From an uncultured Flavobacteriaceae bacterium (GTDB lineage: Bacteria > Bacteroidota > Bacteroidia > Flavobacteriales > Flavobacteriaceae), in assembly GCA_947502975.1 (NCBI GenBank), contig CANNBV010000001.1, positions 744,001 to 808,000 on the forward strand: DNA of 64,000 bases. Reading direction: 5' to 3'. Positions 1 through 8,844 of this stretch are shown piece after piece. The notes beneath the pieces are model-generated. The model was not told where the DNA came from and did not search any database. It was given only the letters and a program-made list of their open reading frames with translations. The translations under genes and the position numbers were made by a program. Position 1 is the stretch's first letter. Every line of letters starts with the position of its first letter.

Positions 1-393
1 CGCCATCATGCTTTTAAGGATGATGTGCTATGGACGGAAGAAGGTCATCGTTTATCATGGCGAATGATGCTTAGAGCAAAATATGGATCAATTACTTATA
101 CCGTTGAAGATAAAAAAACAAAAGAGAAAAGAGTGATTCGGTTAGATGATTACCTAACCAAAAAGCAACAAAAAAGTGCAAGTACAAAGCCAGATGTAAT
201 ATGGCAGTTTTCGCAATATTTAAAAAAAGAGTTTGAGAGAAAAGGTCAAGATATAGCTGTTTATGTAAATTGTAGAATAAGTGTAAATGGTAAACCTTTA
301 AAACGACTTATTAATCCTGAGGCAGATATTGCAAGTCAACCTTGGACACCGTTGTGTCACAGTGATTGGATTTTACCTTCAAAAACCGAATAA
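1..393 (+). CDS. HTTM-domain membrane protein, C-terminal fragment
   Basis: The frame is open from base 1, so this is the 3' end of a gene that begins outside the window; the internal GTG at 25 is not a start. The visible 131 residues resemble the soluble C-terminus of HTTM proteins (the bacterial relatives of vitamin K-dependent gamma-carboxylase): an EEGHRLSWRMML motif followed by a basic, mixed alpha/beta tail that carries a PDVIWQF segment. The membrane part is not visible. Function in flavobacteria is not established; family assignment is from motif recall and is moderate. Confidence 0.6.
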   Translation, partial: RHHAFKDDVLWTEEGHRLSWRMMLRAKYGSITYTVEDKKTKEKRVIRLDDYLTKKQQKSASTKPDVIWQFSQYLKKEFERKGQDIAVYVNCRISVNGKPLKRLINPEADIASQPWTPLCHSDWILPSKTE

Positions 394-409
394 GTCTTAT
401 AGTATTTCT

Positions 410-417
410 TAAATTTG
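410..417 (+). promoter_or_regulatory. Probable -7 box (TAAATTTG) of serS
   Basis: TAAATTTG matches the Bacteroidetes -7 consensus TAnnTTTG and ends 20 bases before the serS ATG at 438, which predicts a very short leader. No clear -33 TTG box is visible at the usual distance. Confidence 0.5.
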
Positions 418-437
418 TCGCTTAAAATTTGCAAACC

Positions 438-1706
438 ATGCTACAAGTTCCATTTATTAGAGACAACAAAGCAGTTGTTATCGAGCGTTTATCAAAACGT
501 AATATTGATGCAGCTAAATTGATTGACGACGTTATTGTTTTAGATGAAAAACGTAGAAGTACTCAAGCTGATCTTGATAATACTTTAGCAGAATCTAATT
601 CAATTTCAAAAGAAATAGGGAACTTGTTTAAATCCGGAAAGGTTGAAGAAGCAAACGCCCTAAAAGCAAAAACGGGAGAATTAAAAGAAGCGTCAAAAAC
701 ACTTACGGAACAGCTAAATACAACTGCTGAAAGTTTGCAAGAATTGTTATTTCAAATTCCTAATGTACCTCATGAATCTGTACCAGATGGAAATTCTGAA
801 GAGGATAATGAAGAAGTGTTTAAAGCAGGTGAAGTTCCAAGTCTTCATGAAGGTGCTCAACCGCATTGGGAGCTTGCAAAAAAATATGATATCATTGATT
901 TTGAATTAGGAAATAAAATCACTGGTGCAGGTTTTCCAGTGTATAAGGGAAAAGGCGCAAGATTGCAACGTGCATTAATCGCTTATTTTTTAGATAAAAA
1001 CACGGCAGCTGGTTACACCGAATACCAATTACCACATTTAGTAAATGAAGCTTCAGGAATTGGGACGGGGCAATTGCCAGATAAGGAAGGGCAGATGTAT
1101 CATGTTACTGAAGATAATTTGTACTTGATACCTACAGCAGAAGTGCCAGGAACTAATATTTTTAGAAACACGGTGTTGAATGAGGCCGATTTACCTATCG
1201 GAATCACAGGTTATACACCATGTTTTCGTAGAGAGGCTGGTAGTTATGGTGCACATGTTAGAGGACTAAACAGATTGCATCAGTTTGATAAAGTAGAGAT
1301 TATTAGAGTAGAACACCCCACAAAATCTTATGAGGCTTTAGATAGTATGGTAAACCATGTAAAAGGTATTTTAGAAGAATTGAAATTACCATACAGAATT
1401 TTGAGATTATGTGCTGGTGATACTTCTTTTGCATCTGCATTAACTTATGATTTTGAAGTGTTTTCCACAGCACAAGATAGATGGCTCGAAGTATCTTCTG
1501 TTTCAAATTTTGAAACCTTTCAGGCAAACCGTCTAAAATTGAGATTTAAAAATGCTAATGGAAAAAATGAATTGGCACATACTTTAAATGGAAGTTCATT
1601 AGCGTTACCAAGAATTTTAGCAGGTATTTTAGAAAATTATCAGACTGAAACTGGTATTGATATTCCAGAGGTTTTAAGATCTTATACAGGATTTGATTCT
1701 ATTTGA
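438..1706 (+). CDS. serS: Seryl-tRNA synthetase
   Basis: Charges tRNA-Ser with serine in the cytoplasm. The protein is 422 residues, a normal length. The N-terminal 110 residues are a long charged coiled-coil arm, followed by the class II catalytic core with motif 2 (CFRREAGSYG) and a C-terminal motif 3 region (NGSSLALPR). An in-frame TTG lies nine bases upstream, but ATG at 438 gives the usual MLQVPFIR start and sits 20 bases after a -7 promoter box, so I use it. Single gene; the neighbours do not suggest an operon. Confidence 0.97.
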   Translation: MLQVPFIRDNKAVVIERLSKRNIDAAKLIDDVIVLDEKRRSTQADLDNTLAESNSISKEIGNLFKSGKVEEANALKAKTGELKEASKTLTEQLNTTAESLQELLFQIPNVPHESVPDGNSEEDNEEVFKAGEVPSLHEGAQPHWELAKKYDIIDFELGNKITGAGFPVYKGKGARLQRALIAYFLDKNTAAGYTEYQLPHLVNEASGIGTGQLPDKEGQMYHVTEDNLYLIPTAEVPGTNIFRNTVLNEADLPIGITGYTPCFRREAGSYGAHVRGLNRLHQFDKVEIIRVEHPTKSYEALDSMVNHVKGILEELKLPYRILRLCAGDTSFASALTYDFEVFSTAQDRWLEVSSVSNFETFQANRLKLRFKNANGKNELAHTLNGSSLALPRILAGILENYQTETGIDIPEVLRSYTGFDSI

Positions 1707-1848
1707 TAGTTTTTTCTTTCATTTTTAATATATAAAATCGATTAAATGCAGTTATTTGGCGCTGTTTAACGATTTTTAAGTGCTTTTCTTTGTGATTTAG
1801 GTTATATTTTAGAATATTACTGAACCAAATCTAATAACCTACTTAACC

Positions 1849-1971
1849 ATGAAGAATATACTACGTATTATTCTGCTTTTAGCACTGATCTTTATTGGGA
1901 GTAAAGTTTTGTTCTCAGATTTTAGTTTAGAAAAATCTGAAAATAAAACCTTGGCAGTCGTAAAAAAATAA
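1849..1971 (+). CDS. Small single-pass or secreted peptide, 40 residues
   Basis: An ATG at 1849 opens a 40-codon frame. The first 22 residues are a strongly hydrophobic segment (ILRIILLLALIFIG) after a Lys/Arg N-terminus, then a short polar tail ending in VVKK. It could be a one-helix membrane peptide or a signal-peptide remnant. It sits alone between serS and a good terminator at 2062, which argues for a real transcript. I recognise no family; coding status is inferred from composition and context only. Confidence 0.4.
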   Translation: MKNILRIILLLALIFIGSKVLFSDFSLEKSENKTLAVVKK

Positions 1972-2061
1972 GTTTTTAATTACTAAGAGCTGTCCCCAAT
2001 CGAGTGATACTATCGTTTTTAATTTCGGTAGTTTAGTTAATAGAACATTATTTTGGTTGGT

Positions 2062-2091
2062 AATGCCCGAATGCAATATTCGGGCATTTTT
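2062..2091 (+). terminator. Intrinsic terminator
   Basis: An 11-bp perfect stem (2062-2072 with 2078-2088, GC-rich core GCCCG/CGGGC), five-base loop and a T-run. It would end transcription of the 40-codon gene, or of serS plus that gene, before the TPR gene. Confidence 0.8.
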
Positions 2092-2139
2092 GGTGTTTCT
2101 CTAATACCAATTTCAATATATCTTCATTATATTTACTAA

Positions 2140-3915
2140 ATGCGATTAGTACTATTTTTATTTTTAGTAATTCCTTCGATTCTATTAGCCCAAGACGATT
2201 TGTTTGCTAAAGAATATTACAAAAACGGTGATTTTGAAAAGGCTTTAATTGAGTATCAGAAGCTGTATAATAAATCAAAATCGAATATCACTTATATCAA
2301 ACAAATCATTGATATTCATCAGCAATTAGAACAATATAAAGAAGCAGAAACATTTTTACTCGAAATAATTGGTAGAACTAATTATCCTGCATTTTATGTT
2401 AATCTTGGCTATAATTATCAACTGCAAGACAACCCTGAGAAGGCGAATGAAAATTACACCATTGCGATAAACAGTTTGCTAGTCAACCCCAATAATGCCT
2501 ATTCTGTAGCAAGAAGTTTCCAAGATTATGCATTGCTAGATCAGGCAACAACTACTTACGAAAAGGCAATGGAACTCAAGCCAACTTTGAATTTAAAATT
2601 GCCTTTGGCGCAAATTTACGGAGAGAAGGGAGACATTGAAAAAATGATGTTAAATTATATAGATTTTGCTGAAAGTAACCCTATATCTGTAAACAATATA
2701 AAGCGTGCATTAAATAGTTTTATAAGTGAAGATGGTAATAATGAAAGTAACTTAATATTAAGAAGACTACTCATAAAAAAGATACAACAAGAACCCAATG
2801 TACTTTGGAATGAACTGCTCAGCTGGTTATTTATTCAACAAAAAGATTTTAATAAAGCCTTTGTACAAGAAAAAGCAATTAGTGCTAGAAATCAAGACGG
2901 TTTAGACCGTATCATGAATTTAGGTAGAATTGCTGAAAAAGAAAAAGCATTAGAAACAGCTAAGACTATTTTTAATTATGTAATTGAAAATGCCCAAGAT
3001 AATGATACTAAATTGATGGCATTCTACGATGTACTTCAAATAGAAACTAAAGAAGTAAATCCAGATGCATATAAAGATATACAAAGTAAGTACGTAGAAC
3101 TTTTCGACACCTATGGAAAGTTTTCACAAACATTAGATTTACAAATATCTTATGCACATTTTTTAGCATTTTACATGAATAAAAATGAAGAGGCTACAGC
3201 TTTTTTAGAAGATGCTTTAAAGCTACCACTTAATGATATTCAAAAAGCTGAGATTAAACTAGAGCTTGGAGATATTTTAGTGTTGGAAGAAGCGTTTAAT
3301 AAAGCGTTAATCTACTACACACAAATTCAAAGGAATTTAAAAAACAGCACTGTGTCTCAAATGGCACGTTTTAAAGTGGCTAAGGCAAGTTATTATAAAG
3401 GTGATTTTAAATGGGCAGAGTCTCAGCTTAAAATTTTAAAATCGTCTACCTCACAATTAATTGCTAACGATGCGTTGGACTTAAAGCTCTTGATTACCGA
3501 TAATAAATACGAAGATTCCTTACAAACAGCTTTAAAACGTTATGCAAAAGCAGATTTATTGGCATTTCAAAATAGAAATGATGAGGCAATTAATGTGCTG
3601 AGTAATATAATAACAGAGCATAGTACAGAACCAATAATACCTCAAACACTCTATAAGCAAGGACAGCTTTATGAACTTAAAAAACAGTTTGAAAAAGCTG
3701 CAGCAAACTATCAAGCTATTATCGAAAATTACAGAGATGGTATTTTAATAGACAACGCTATTTATAGTTTAGCTGAATTATACTTGCACCATTTAGATGC
3801 TCCAGAACAGGCAAAAGAATTATATAAAGAATTGGTGTTTAATCATGCAGATAGCATTTACTTCATTGAGGCTCGAAAGCAATATAGAAGACTAAGAGGA
3901 GACGCCATTAATTAA
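2140..3915 (+). CDS. Secreted/periplasmic TPR-repeat protein
   Basis: A 591-residue protein with a clear signal peptide (about residues 1-17, ending LLAQ) followed by tetratricopeptide-like helical repeats along its whole length (for example around residues 20-110, 330-400 and 480-590, with paired helices and YxxA/F patterns). TPR proteins are scaffolds for protein-protein contacts; in Bacteroidetes such exported versions are common in cell-envelope assembly, but no partner is shown here. No catalytic motif is seen. It ends 17 bases before the SemiSWEET gene, so the two may share a transcript. Confidence 0.8.
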   Translation: MRLVLFLFLVIPSILLAQDDLFAKEYYKNGDFEKALIEYQKLYNKSKSNITYIKQIIDIHQQLEQYKEAETFLLEIIGRTNYPAFYVNLGYNYQLQDNPEKANENYTIAINSLLVNPNNAYSVARSFQDYALLDQATTTYEKAMELKPTLNLKLPLAQIYGEKGDIEKMMLNYIDFAESNPISVNNIKRALNSFISEDGNNESNLILRRLLIKKIQQEPNVLWNELLSWLFIQQKDFNKAFVQEKAISARNQDGLDRIMNLGRIAEKEKALETAKTIFNYVIENAQDNDTKLMAFYDVLQIETKEVNPDAYKDIQSKYVELFDTYGKFSQTLDLQISYAHFLAFYMNKNEEATAFLEDALKLPLNDIQKAEIKLELGDILVLEEAFNKALIYYTQIQRNLKNSTVSQMARFKVAKASYYKGDFKWAESQLKILKSSTSQLIANDALDLKLLITDNKYEDSLQTALKRYAKADLLAFQNRNDEAINVLSNIITEHSTEPIIPQTLYKQGQLYELKKQFEKAAANYQAIIENYRDGILIDNAIYSLAELYLHHLDAPEQAKELYKELVFNHADSIYFIEARKQYRRLRGDAIN

Positions 3916-3932
3916 TTTGAATTTCAATTATA

Positions 3933-4199
3933 ATGCATTTTGATGTTAATGAAATCATTGGTTTTGGTGCTGCAGTACTTACTACTATTGCATTTTTACC
4001 TCAAGTATATAAAACATGGAAAACTAAAGACGTTTCAAGTTTATCATTGCCTATGCTACTTTTGTTTTTTATAGGAATTGTACTCTGGCTTATTTATGGT
4101 TTTTTATTGCATAGTCCTTCCATGATTTTTGCGAATTCTATCACTGTTATATCTTCATTGCTATTGTTATATTTCAAAATAAAGTATAGCAAAAACTAG
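3933..4199 (+). CDS. SemiSWEET family sugar transporter
   Basis: An 88-residue protein with three predicted membrane helices (about residues 8-28, 38-60, 62-82) and the PQ-loop signature FLPQVYKTW near residue 23. SemiSWEETs are half-size relatives of SWEET carriers that work as dimers and allow facilitated diffusion of small sugars across the inner membrane. Size and motif fit well; the substrate cannot be read from sequence. The spacing of 17 bases after the TPR gene suggests co-transcription. Confidence 0.85.
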   Translation: MHFDVNEIIGFGAAVLTTIAFLPQVYKTWKTKDVSSLSLPMLLLFFIGIVLWLIYGFLLHSPSMIFANSITVISSLLLLYFKIKYSKN

Positions 4200-4412
4200 T
4201 TTTTAATTATACTATTTCATCAATTAAATATCTGTAATTTAATGTCTATTAAATCGATGTGTTTTATGTAATTCCTAACGTATTGTTAAATCAGGTATTG
4301 AAAATTCAAAAAAAACACAGGTTTTGTGTTTATTCTCAATTCAAATTTTTAATATTGTACCCGATTTGGTGATGTTCATCAAACATAAATTTCAAATATA
4401 AAAACCTTTCAA

Positions 4413-5513
4413 ATGAAAATTGGTGTTCCTATTGAAATCAAAAACAACGAAAACCGTGTAGGAATGACACCTTCTGGTGTTTTCGAATTAACAAAAAGAA
4501 ATCATACTGTATATATTCAAAAAGATGCCGGGCATAATAGTGGCTTTTTAGATGAAGACTATGTAAATGCAGGTGCAATTATTCTTGATACCATAGAAGA
4601 AGTTTACGATGCTGCTGATATGATTGTTAAGGTGAAAGAGCCTATTGAAAAAGAATATGGTTTGATTAAGGAAAACCAAGTTGTGTTTACCTATTTTCAT
4701 TTTGCTTCTAGTGAGGTTCTTACTAAAGCAATGATAGATAGTAAGGCTATTTGTATAGCATATGAAACTGTTGAAGATGCAGATGGTTCTTTACCATTAT
4801 TGATTCCTATGTCCGAAGTAGCTGGCCGTATGTCTATCCAACAAGGTGCTAAATATTTGGAAAAACCAATTCAAGGTCGTGGTATTTTGTTGGGAGGTAT
4901 CCCAGGTGTGCCACCAGCTAAAGTTTTAATACTTGGTGCTGGAATTGTTGGGTATCAAGCCGCTAAAATGGCTTCAGGTTTGGGAGCCTATGTGGTAATA
5001 ATGGATATTAATATGAAAGCGTTACGTTATGTTAGTGATTCTATGCCAAATAATGTGATAAGCGAATTTTCGAGTGAATACAATATTAGAAAACATATTA
5101 AAGATGCCGATTTAATAATTGGGGGTGTTTTAATAAAGGGAGCTAAAGCCCCAAAATTAATTACAAAAGATATGTTGAAAGAAATGAGACCTGGAACTGT
5201 AATGGTAGATGTTGCCGTAGATCAAGGTGGTTGTTTTGAAACAACTAAACCTACAACACACCAAGATCCAACATATATTATTGATGATGTTGTACACTAT
5301 AGCGTTGCTAACATGCCAGGAGCAGTGCCTTATACATCTACAATGGGATTAACAAATGTAACGTTACCATACGTGATTAAACTGGCAGATTTAGGCTGGC
5401 AAAAGGCTACTAAACAAAACAAATCTTTAGCTAAAGGTCTTAATGTGGTTAATGGTAAAATAGTTTACAAGGAAATCGCCGAAGCTTTCGATTTACAATT
5501 TGAAGAAGTTTAA
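4413..5513 (+). CDS. ald: Alanine dehydrogenase
   Basis: Catalyses reversible oxidative deamination of L-alanine to pyruvate and ammonia with NAD+. 366 residues, close to the normal 370. The N-terminal domain starts with MKIGVPIEIKNNENRVG, typical of the AlaDH/PNT family; the Rossmann motif LGAGIVGYQAA is near residue 173, and the C-terminal region carries the expected HYSVANMPGAVPYTST block near residue 300. A 213-base spacer upstream has no gene and only a weak A/T hairpin near 4313-4331. Family assignment is strong; single-gene unit. Confidence 0.95.
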   Translation: MKIGVPIEIKNNENRVGMTPSGVFELTKRNHTVYIQKDAGHNSGFLDEDYVNAGAIILDTIEEVYDAADMIVKVKEPIEKEYGLIKENQVVFTYFHFASSEVLTKAMIDSKAICIAYETVEDADGSLPLLIPMSEVAGRMSIQQGAKYLEKPIQGRGILLGGIPGVPPAKVLILGAGIVGYQAAKMASGLGAYVVIMDINMKALRYVSDSMPNNVISEFSSEYNIRKHIKDADLIIGGVLIKGAKAPKLITKDMLKEMRPGTVMVDVAVDQGGCFETTKPTTHQDPTYIIDDVVHYSVANMPGAVPYTSTMGLTNVTLPYVIKLADLGWQKATKQNKSLAKGLNVVNGKIVYKEIAEAFDLQFEEV

Positions 5514-5593
5514 TGTTCGCATCTGACAAAATTTCATATATTAAATATGGTGTAATTATTGTTATCTTTATTACATAATTTAAAAATGATATT

Positions 5594-6286
5594 ATGTTAG
5601 GATACTATATATTAATTGGAGCTGTAATGCTTGCAAGTTGGGCAGTGAGTAATACTTTAAAACGAAAGTTTGAAAAGTATTCTAAAGTTCATCTTAGAAA
5701 TGGAATGAGTGGTGCTGAGATAGCACAAAAAATGTTATCAGATCATGGTATTTATGATGTTGAAGTCATTTCAACTCCTGGTCGTTTAACAGACCACTAC
5801 AACCCAAAAAACAAAACTGTTAATTTAAGTGAAGCGGTATATAATCAACGAAATGCAGCAGCAGCAGCAGTTGCGGCTCATGAAGTTGGTCATGCAGTAC
5901 AACATGCAAAAGCTTACAGTTGGTTAGAAATGCGTTCTACCTTAGTTCCTGTAGTTAGTGTAAGTTCAGGAATGTCTCAATGGTTAATTATTGGAGGATT
6001 GATTTTAGGTGGAGCTGCTGGCTTAGGTTTAGGTTGGTGGGTTGCAGTAGCTGGTTTAGTGATGATGGGCGCTGCTACGTTGTTTAGCTTTATCACTTTA
6101 CCTGTAGAATATGATGCAAGTAATAGAGCTTTAGCTTGGTTGAAAAATAAAAACATGGTAACTCCAGAAGAATATAAAGGCTCTGAAGATGCGTTAAAAT
6201 GGGCTGCAAGAACCTATCTGGTAGCTGCAATTGGAGCATTGGCTAATTTATTATACTGGGCTTTTCAAATATTTGGAAGGGATTAA
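5594..6286 (+). CDS. YugP-type zinc metallopeptidase, membrane
   Basis: A 230-residue protein with the zinc-protease motif HEVGH (His96, Glu97, His100), an N-terminal membrane helix, and three further hydrophobic segments between about residues 120 and 230. This matches the YugP/DUF1-like neutral zinc metallopeptidase family, whose active site lies near the membrane and whose physiological substrates are unknown. ATG at 5594 gives a full N-terminal helix. A terminator follows at 6307. Confidence 0.9.
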   Translation: MLGYYILIGAVMLASWAVSNTLKRKFEKYSKVHLRNGMSGAEIAQKMLSDHGIYDVEVISTPGRLTDHYNPKNKTVNLSEAVYNQRNAAAAAVAAHEVGHAVQHAKAYSWLEMRSTLVPVVSVSSGMSQWLIIGGLILGGAAGLGLGWWVAVAGLVMMGAATLFSFITLPVEYDASNRALAWLKNKNMVTPEEYKGSEDALKWAARTYLVAAIGALANLLYWAFQIFGRD

Positions 6287-6306
6287 ACCAAAAATTCAAT
6301 ACATTC

Positions 6307-6335
6307 AAAGCTCTGAATTCATTCAGGGCTTTTTT
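6307..6335 (+). terminator. Intrinsic terminator after the YugP-type gene
   Basis: A 12-bp stem with a single G-T pair (6307-6318 with 6321-6332) and a two-base gap as the loop, followed by a T-run. It lies immediately before the next gene's start region. Confidence 0.75.
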
Positions 6336-6360
6336 GTTTCTTTACATTTTAATTAAGACA

Positions 6361-8136
6361 ATGAATACTTCAAATCCAAAGGAATACTATAAGACACATT
6401 TAGAAAACTATAACATCAAGTCAACACAGTTGTATAGGCAAATGACAACATTAAGTGTGTTGCGTATTTCAGTGTTTTTAGCAACCACTTTTGGAATTTA
6501 TATGTGTTTTAATTATTGGCAAATTGCACTTTTAATTGGGGTAGCGGGTACAGCTCTTTTTATTTATGTATTGTCAAGACATACAGATGTAAAACAACAA
6601 AAAAGGTTTTATGATGCCTTAGTTGAAATCAATACAGATGAAATAACCATTGCTTCAGGAGATTTTCATGATAGAGATGATGGTCTAGAATTTCAGGATC
6701 CGAAGCATTATTACAGTTTAGATATCGATTTGTTTGGTAGAGGTTCTTTTTTTCAATTTATCAATAGAACTACAATTTCTGAAGGTAAAACCAAACTTGC
6801 GGATACTTTAAAAGCAAATGATATAAACCATGTTGAGGCAAGACAAGAAGCAATCAGGGAATTAGCGTCAAAACCCAAATGGCGTCAGTTTTATAATGCT
6901 AATGCTAGCTTGGTAACTGTGGAAACGCCTGCAAAAGCCATTATCGAATGGTTGGGAGGTTATAAACCGTTTTTACCAAAATTAATGAAATGGCTCCCTC
7001 TGGTTTTTATTATATGTTCAATATTGATTTTTGTACTCACAGTTACAGAAGTTTTAAGTCAAATGATATTAGGTTATTGGTTGTTTTTTGGTTTGGGAAT
7101 TACAGGACTTTATGTTAAAAAAACAAATGAACTCTCATCTAAGGTAGATAGCGTTAAAGACACTTTTCGTCAATATGCCATGTTGTTAGATTTAATTGAA
7201 AATGAAACGTTTCAAACTGAATTATTAAATCAAAAACAGCATCAAATTAAATTAGATACGGAAAAAGCTTCCATAATTTTTAAAAAGTTAGCACGATCAT
7301 TGGATGCGCTCGATAATAGAAATAATATTATCGGTGCCATTTTTGGAAACGGATTATTTTTAACAGATATAAAGAATACTTATAGAATTGAAAAATGGAT
7401 AGGTCAATATGGTGATAAGGTTTCTGATTGGTTTGAGGTAGTTTCGTTTTTTGATGCTTACAATACTTTAGGGAATTATACATTTAATCATCCAGAATTT
7501 GTATTCCCTACTATTTCAAAAGAAAATAAAGTGATAGAAGCCAAAGGGTTAGGGCATCCACTTTTGGATACGCGCAAAAGAGTGGATAGCGATATTACTA
7601 TAAAAGGTGAGGAATTTTTTATTGTTACTGGAGCAAATATGGCTGGAAAAAGTACATTTTTAAGAACAATTTCCTTGCATATCGTTATGGCGAATGTTGG
7701 GCTTCCTGTGTGTGCAGCATCTAGTGTATATTATCCCGTAAAGCTTATTACAAGTATGAGAACGTCTGATTCTTTAACAGACGATAGTTCTTATTTCTTC
7801 TCAGAATTAACCAGATTAAAATTTATAGTAGATACCATTACACATGAATCCTATTTTATTGTTTTAGATGAAATATTAAAAGGTACAAATAGTACAGATA
7901 AGGCTATTGGTTCCAGAAAGTTTGTAGAAAAACTAGTGGCTACACATGCAACAGGAATTATTGCAACACATGATTTAAGTTTATGTGAGATTGAAAAGGA
8001 ATTAGAAGAGGTGAAAAACTATTATTTTGATGCTGAAATTATTGATGACGAATTATATTTTGATTACAAACTAAAACAAGGCGTTTGTAAAAATATGAAT
8101 GCATCTTTTTTATTAAACAAAATGAAAATTATTTAA
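6361..8136 (+). CDS. Membrane-anchored MutS-like ATPase
   Basis: 591 residues. The N-terminal half has four hydrophobic segments in two pairs (about 27-70 and 210-260). The C-terminal third is the MutS ATPase domain, with Walker A GANMAGKST near residue 434, a DSLTDDSSYFFSEL block and Walker B VLDEILKGTNS near 510. It lacks the mismatch-recognition domain of MutS and the Smr domain of MutS2. A TTG nine codons upstream is inside the preceding terminator's T-run, so ATG 6361 is preferred. Role unknown: DNA binding is possible by family, but the membrane segments are atypical for repair. Confidence 0.85.
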   Translation: MNTSNPKEYYKTHLENYNIKSTQLYRQMTTLSVLRISVFLATTFGIYMCFNYWQIALLIGVAGTALFIYVLSRHTDVKQQKRFYDALVEINTDEITIASGDFHDRDDGLEFQDPKHYYSLDIDLFGRGSFFQFINRTTISEGKTKLADTLKANDINHVEARQEAIRELASKPKWRQFYNANASLVTVETPAKAIIEWLGGYKPFLPKLMKWLPLVFIICSILIFVLTVTEVLSQMILGYWLFFGLGITGLYVKKTNELSSKVDSVKDTFRQYAMLLDLIENETFQTELLNQKQHQIKLDTEKASIIFKKLARSLDALDNRNNIIGAIFGNGLFLTDIKNTYRIEKWIGQYGDKVSDWFEVVSFFDAYNTLGNYTFNHPEFVFPTISKENKVIEAKGLGHPLLDTRKRVDSDITIKGEEFFIVTGANMAGKSTFLRTISLHIVMANVGLPVCAASSVYYPVKLITSMRTSDSLTDDSSYFFSELTRLKFIVDTITHESYFIVLDEILKGTNSTDKAIGSRKFVEKLVATHATGIIATHDLSLCEIEKELEEVKNYYFDAEIIDDELYFDYKLKQGVCKNMNASFLLNKMKII

Positions 8137-8201
8137 TCATATTAAAAAAATTGATGTGACTTTCCATGTTTGAAGTGTCTAAAAGGTATAGATTTTAAAC
8201 A

Positions 8202-8705
8202 ATGAAAAACATGAAGCGACTAGTATTATTTATCGTATTACTCATAATTGGATCTACCGTATTTGCACAAGAAGTAAAAATTAATGATGATGTTTATGAA
8301 GTAAAGAAAGATGTGATTTATAAAAATGGAGTTGATGTTACCAGTACACTTTCTGATGATGAAAAAACAAAAATTTTATCAGCATTTGAGACACAAAAAA
8401 TAAAATCTGCTGAAGAAGATAAAGCGAAAGAGAGATTAGAAAAAGCAGAAAAGGAACAAAGGAGAGCAGAGAAGCAACAAAAGAAAGCCGAAAAAAAACA
8501 AAAAAAAGCAGAAAAAGCTTTAAAGCAAAAGGAGAAGGCTCAATCTAATTATGATAAAGCTATCAAGAAGCATGAGGATGCTATTACTAAATACGAAAAA
8601 CTGAAAAAGAAAGGAAAGCTCTCGCCTGTTGAAGAAGGAAAATGGTTAGAAAAGATTGAAAAGTTGAATGCTAACATTGCTAAAACAAAGAAGAAATTAA
8701 AATAA
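8202..8705 (+). CDS. Secreted Lys/Glu-rich coiled-coil protein
   Basis: 167 residues: signal peptide (about 1-22, ending VFAQ), a short beta-like region that may be surface exposed (residues 23-60), then a long charged coiled coil (about 65-165) built from KAEKEQ/KKAEKK-type heptads. No catalytic residues. Similar exported coiled-coil proteins are common in flavobacteria without assigned function. The Lys-rich stretch is low-complexity, so homology searches would be biased by it. A strong terminator follows. Confidence 0.7.
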   Translation: MKNMKRLVLFIVLLIIGSTVFAQEVKINDDVYEVKKDVIYKNGVDVTSTLSDDEKTKILSAFETQKIKSAEEDKAKERLEKAEKEQRRAEKQQKKAEKKQKKAEKALKQKEKAQSNYDKAIKKHEDAITKYEKLKKKGKLSPVEEGKWLEKIEKLNANIAKTKKKLK

Positions 8706-8763
8706 CCTACTTACAGATTTAGATTCAAATCTGGTTTGATAACTTTAAAATAAGTAATATCTT

Positions 8764-8800
8764 AAGAGTTCAAAAAACTAAAATTTTTGAACTCTTTTTT
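8764..8800 (+). terminator. Intrinsic terminator after the coiled-coil gene
   Basis: A 13-bp perfect stem (8764-8776 with 8784-8796), seven-base loop, T-run to 8800. The A-rich left arm means it could also work on the other strand, though no minus-strand gene ends nearby. Confidence 0.85.
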
Positions 8801-8844
8801 GTTGGAGATAGTATTATAATAAGGTAATCAATGCACTTTAATTA

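Noticed and set aside
4313-4331. AAACAC/GTGTTT hairpin before alanine dehydrogenase as a riboswitch or terminator
   Set aside because: Only six A/T-dominated pairs with no T-run of useful length and no known riboswitch pattern.
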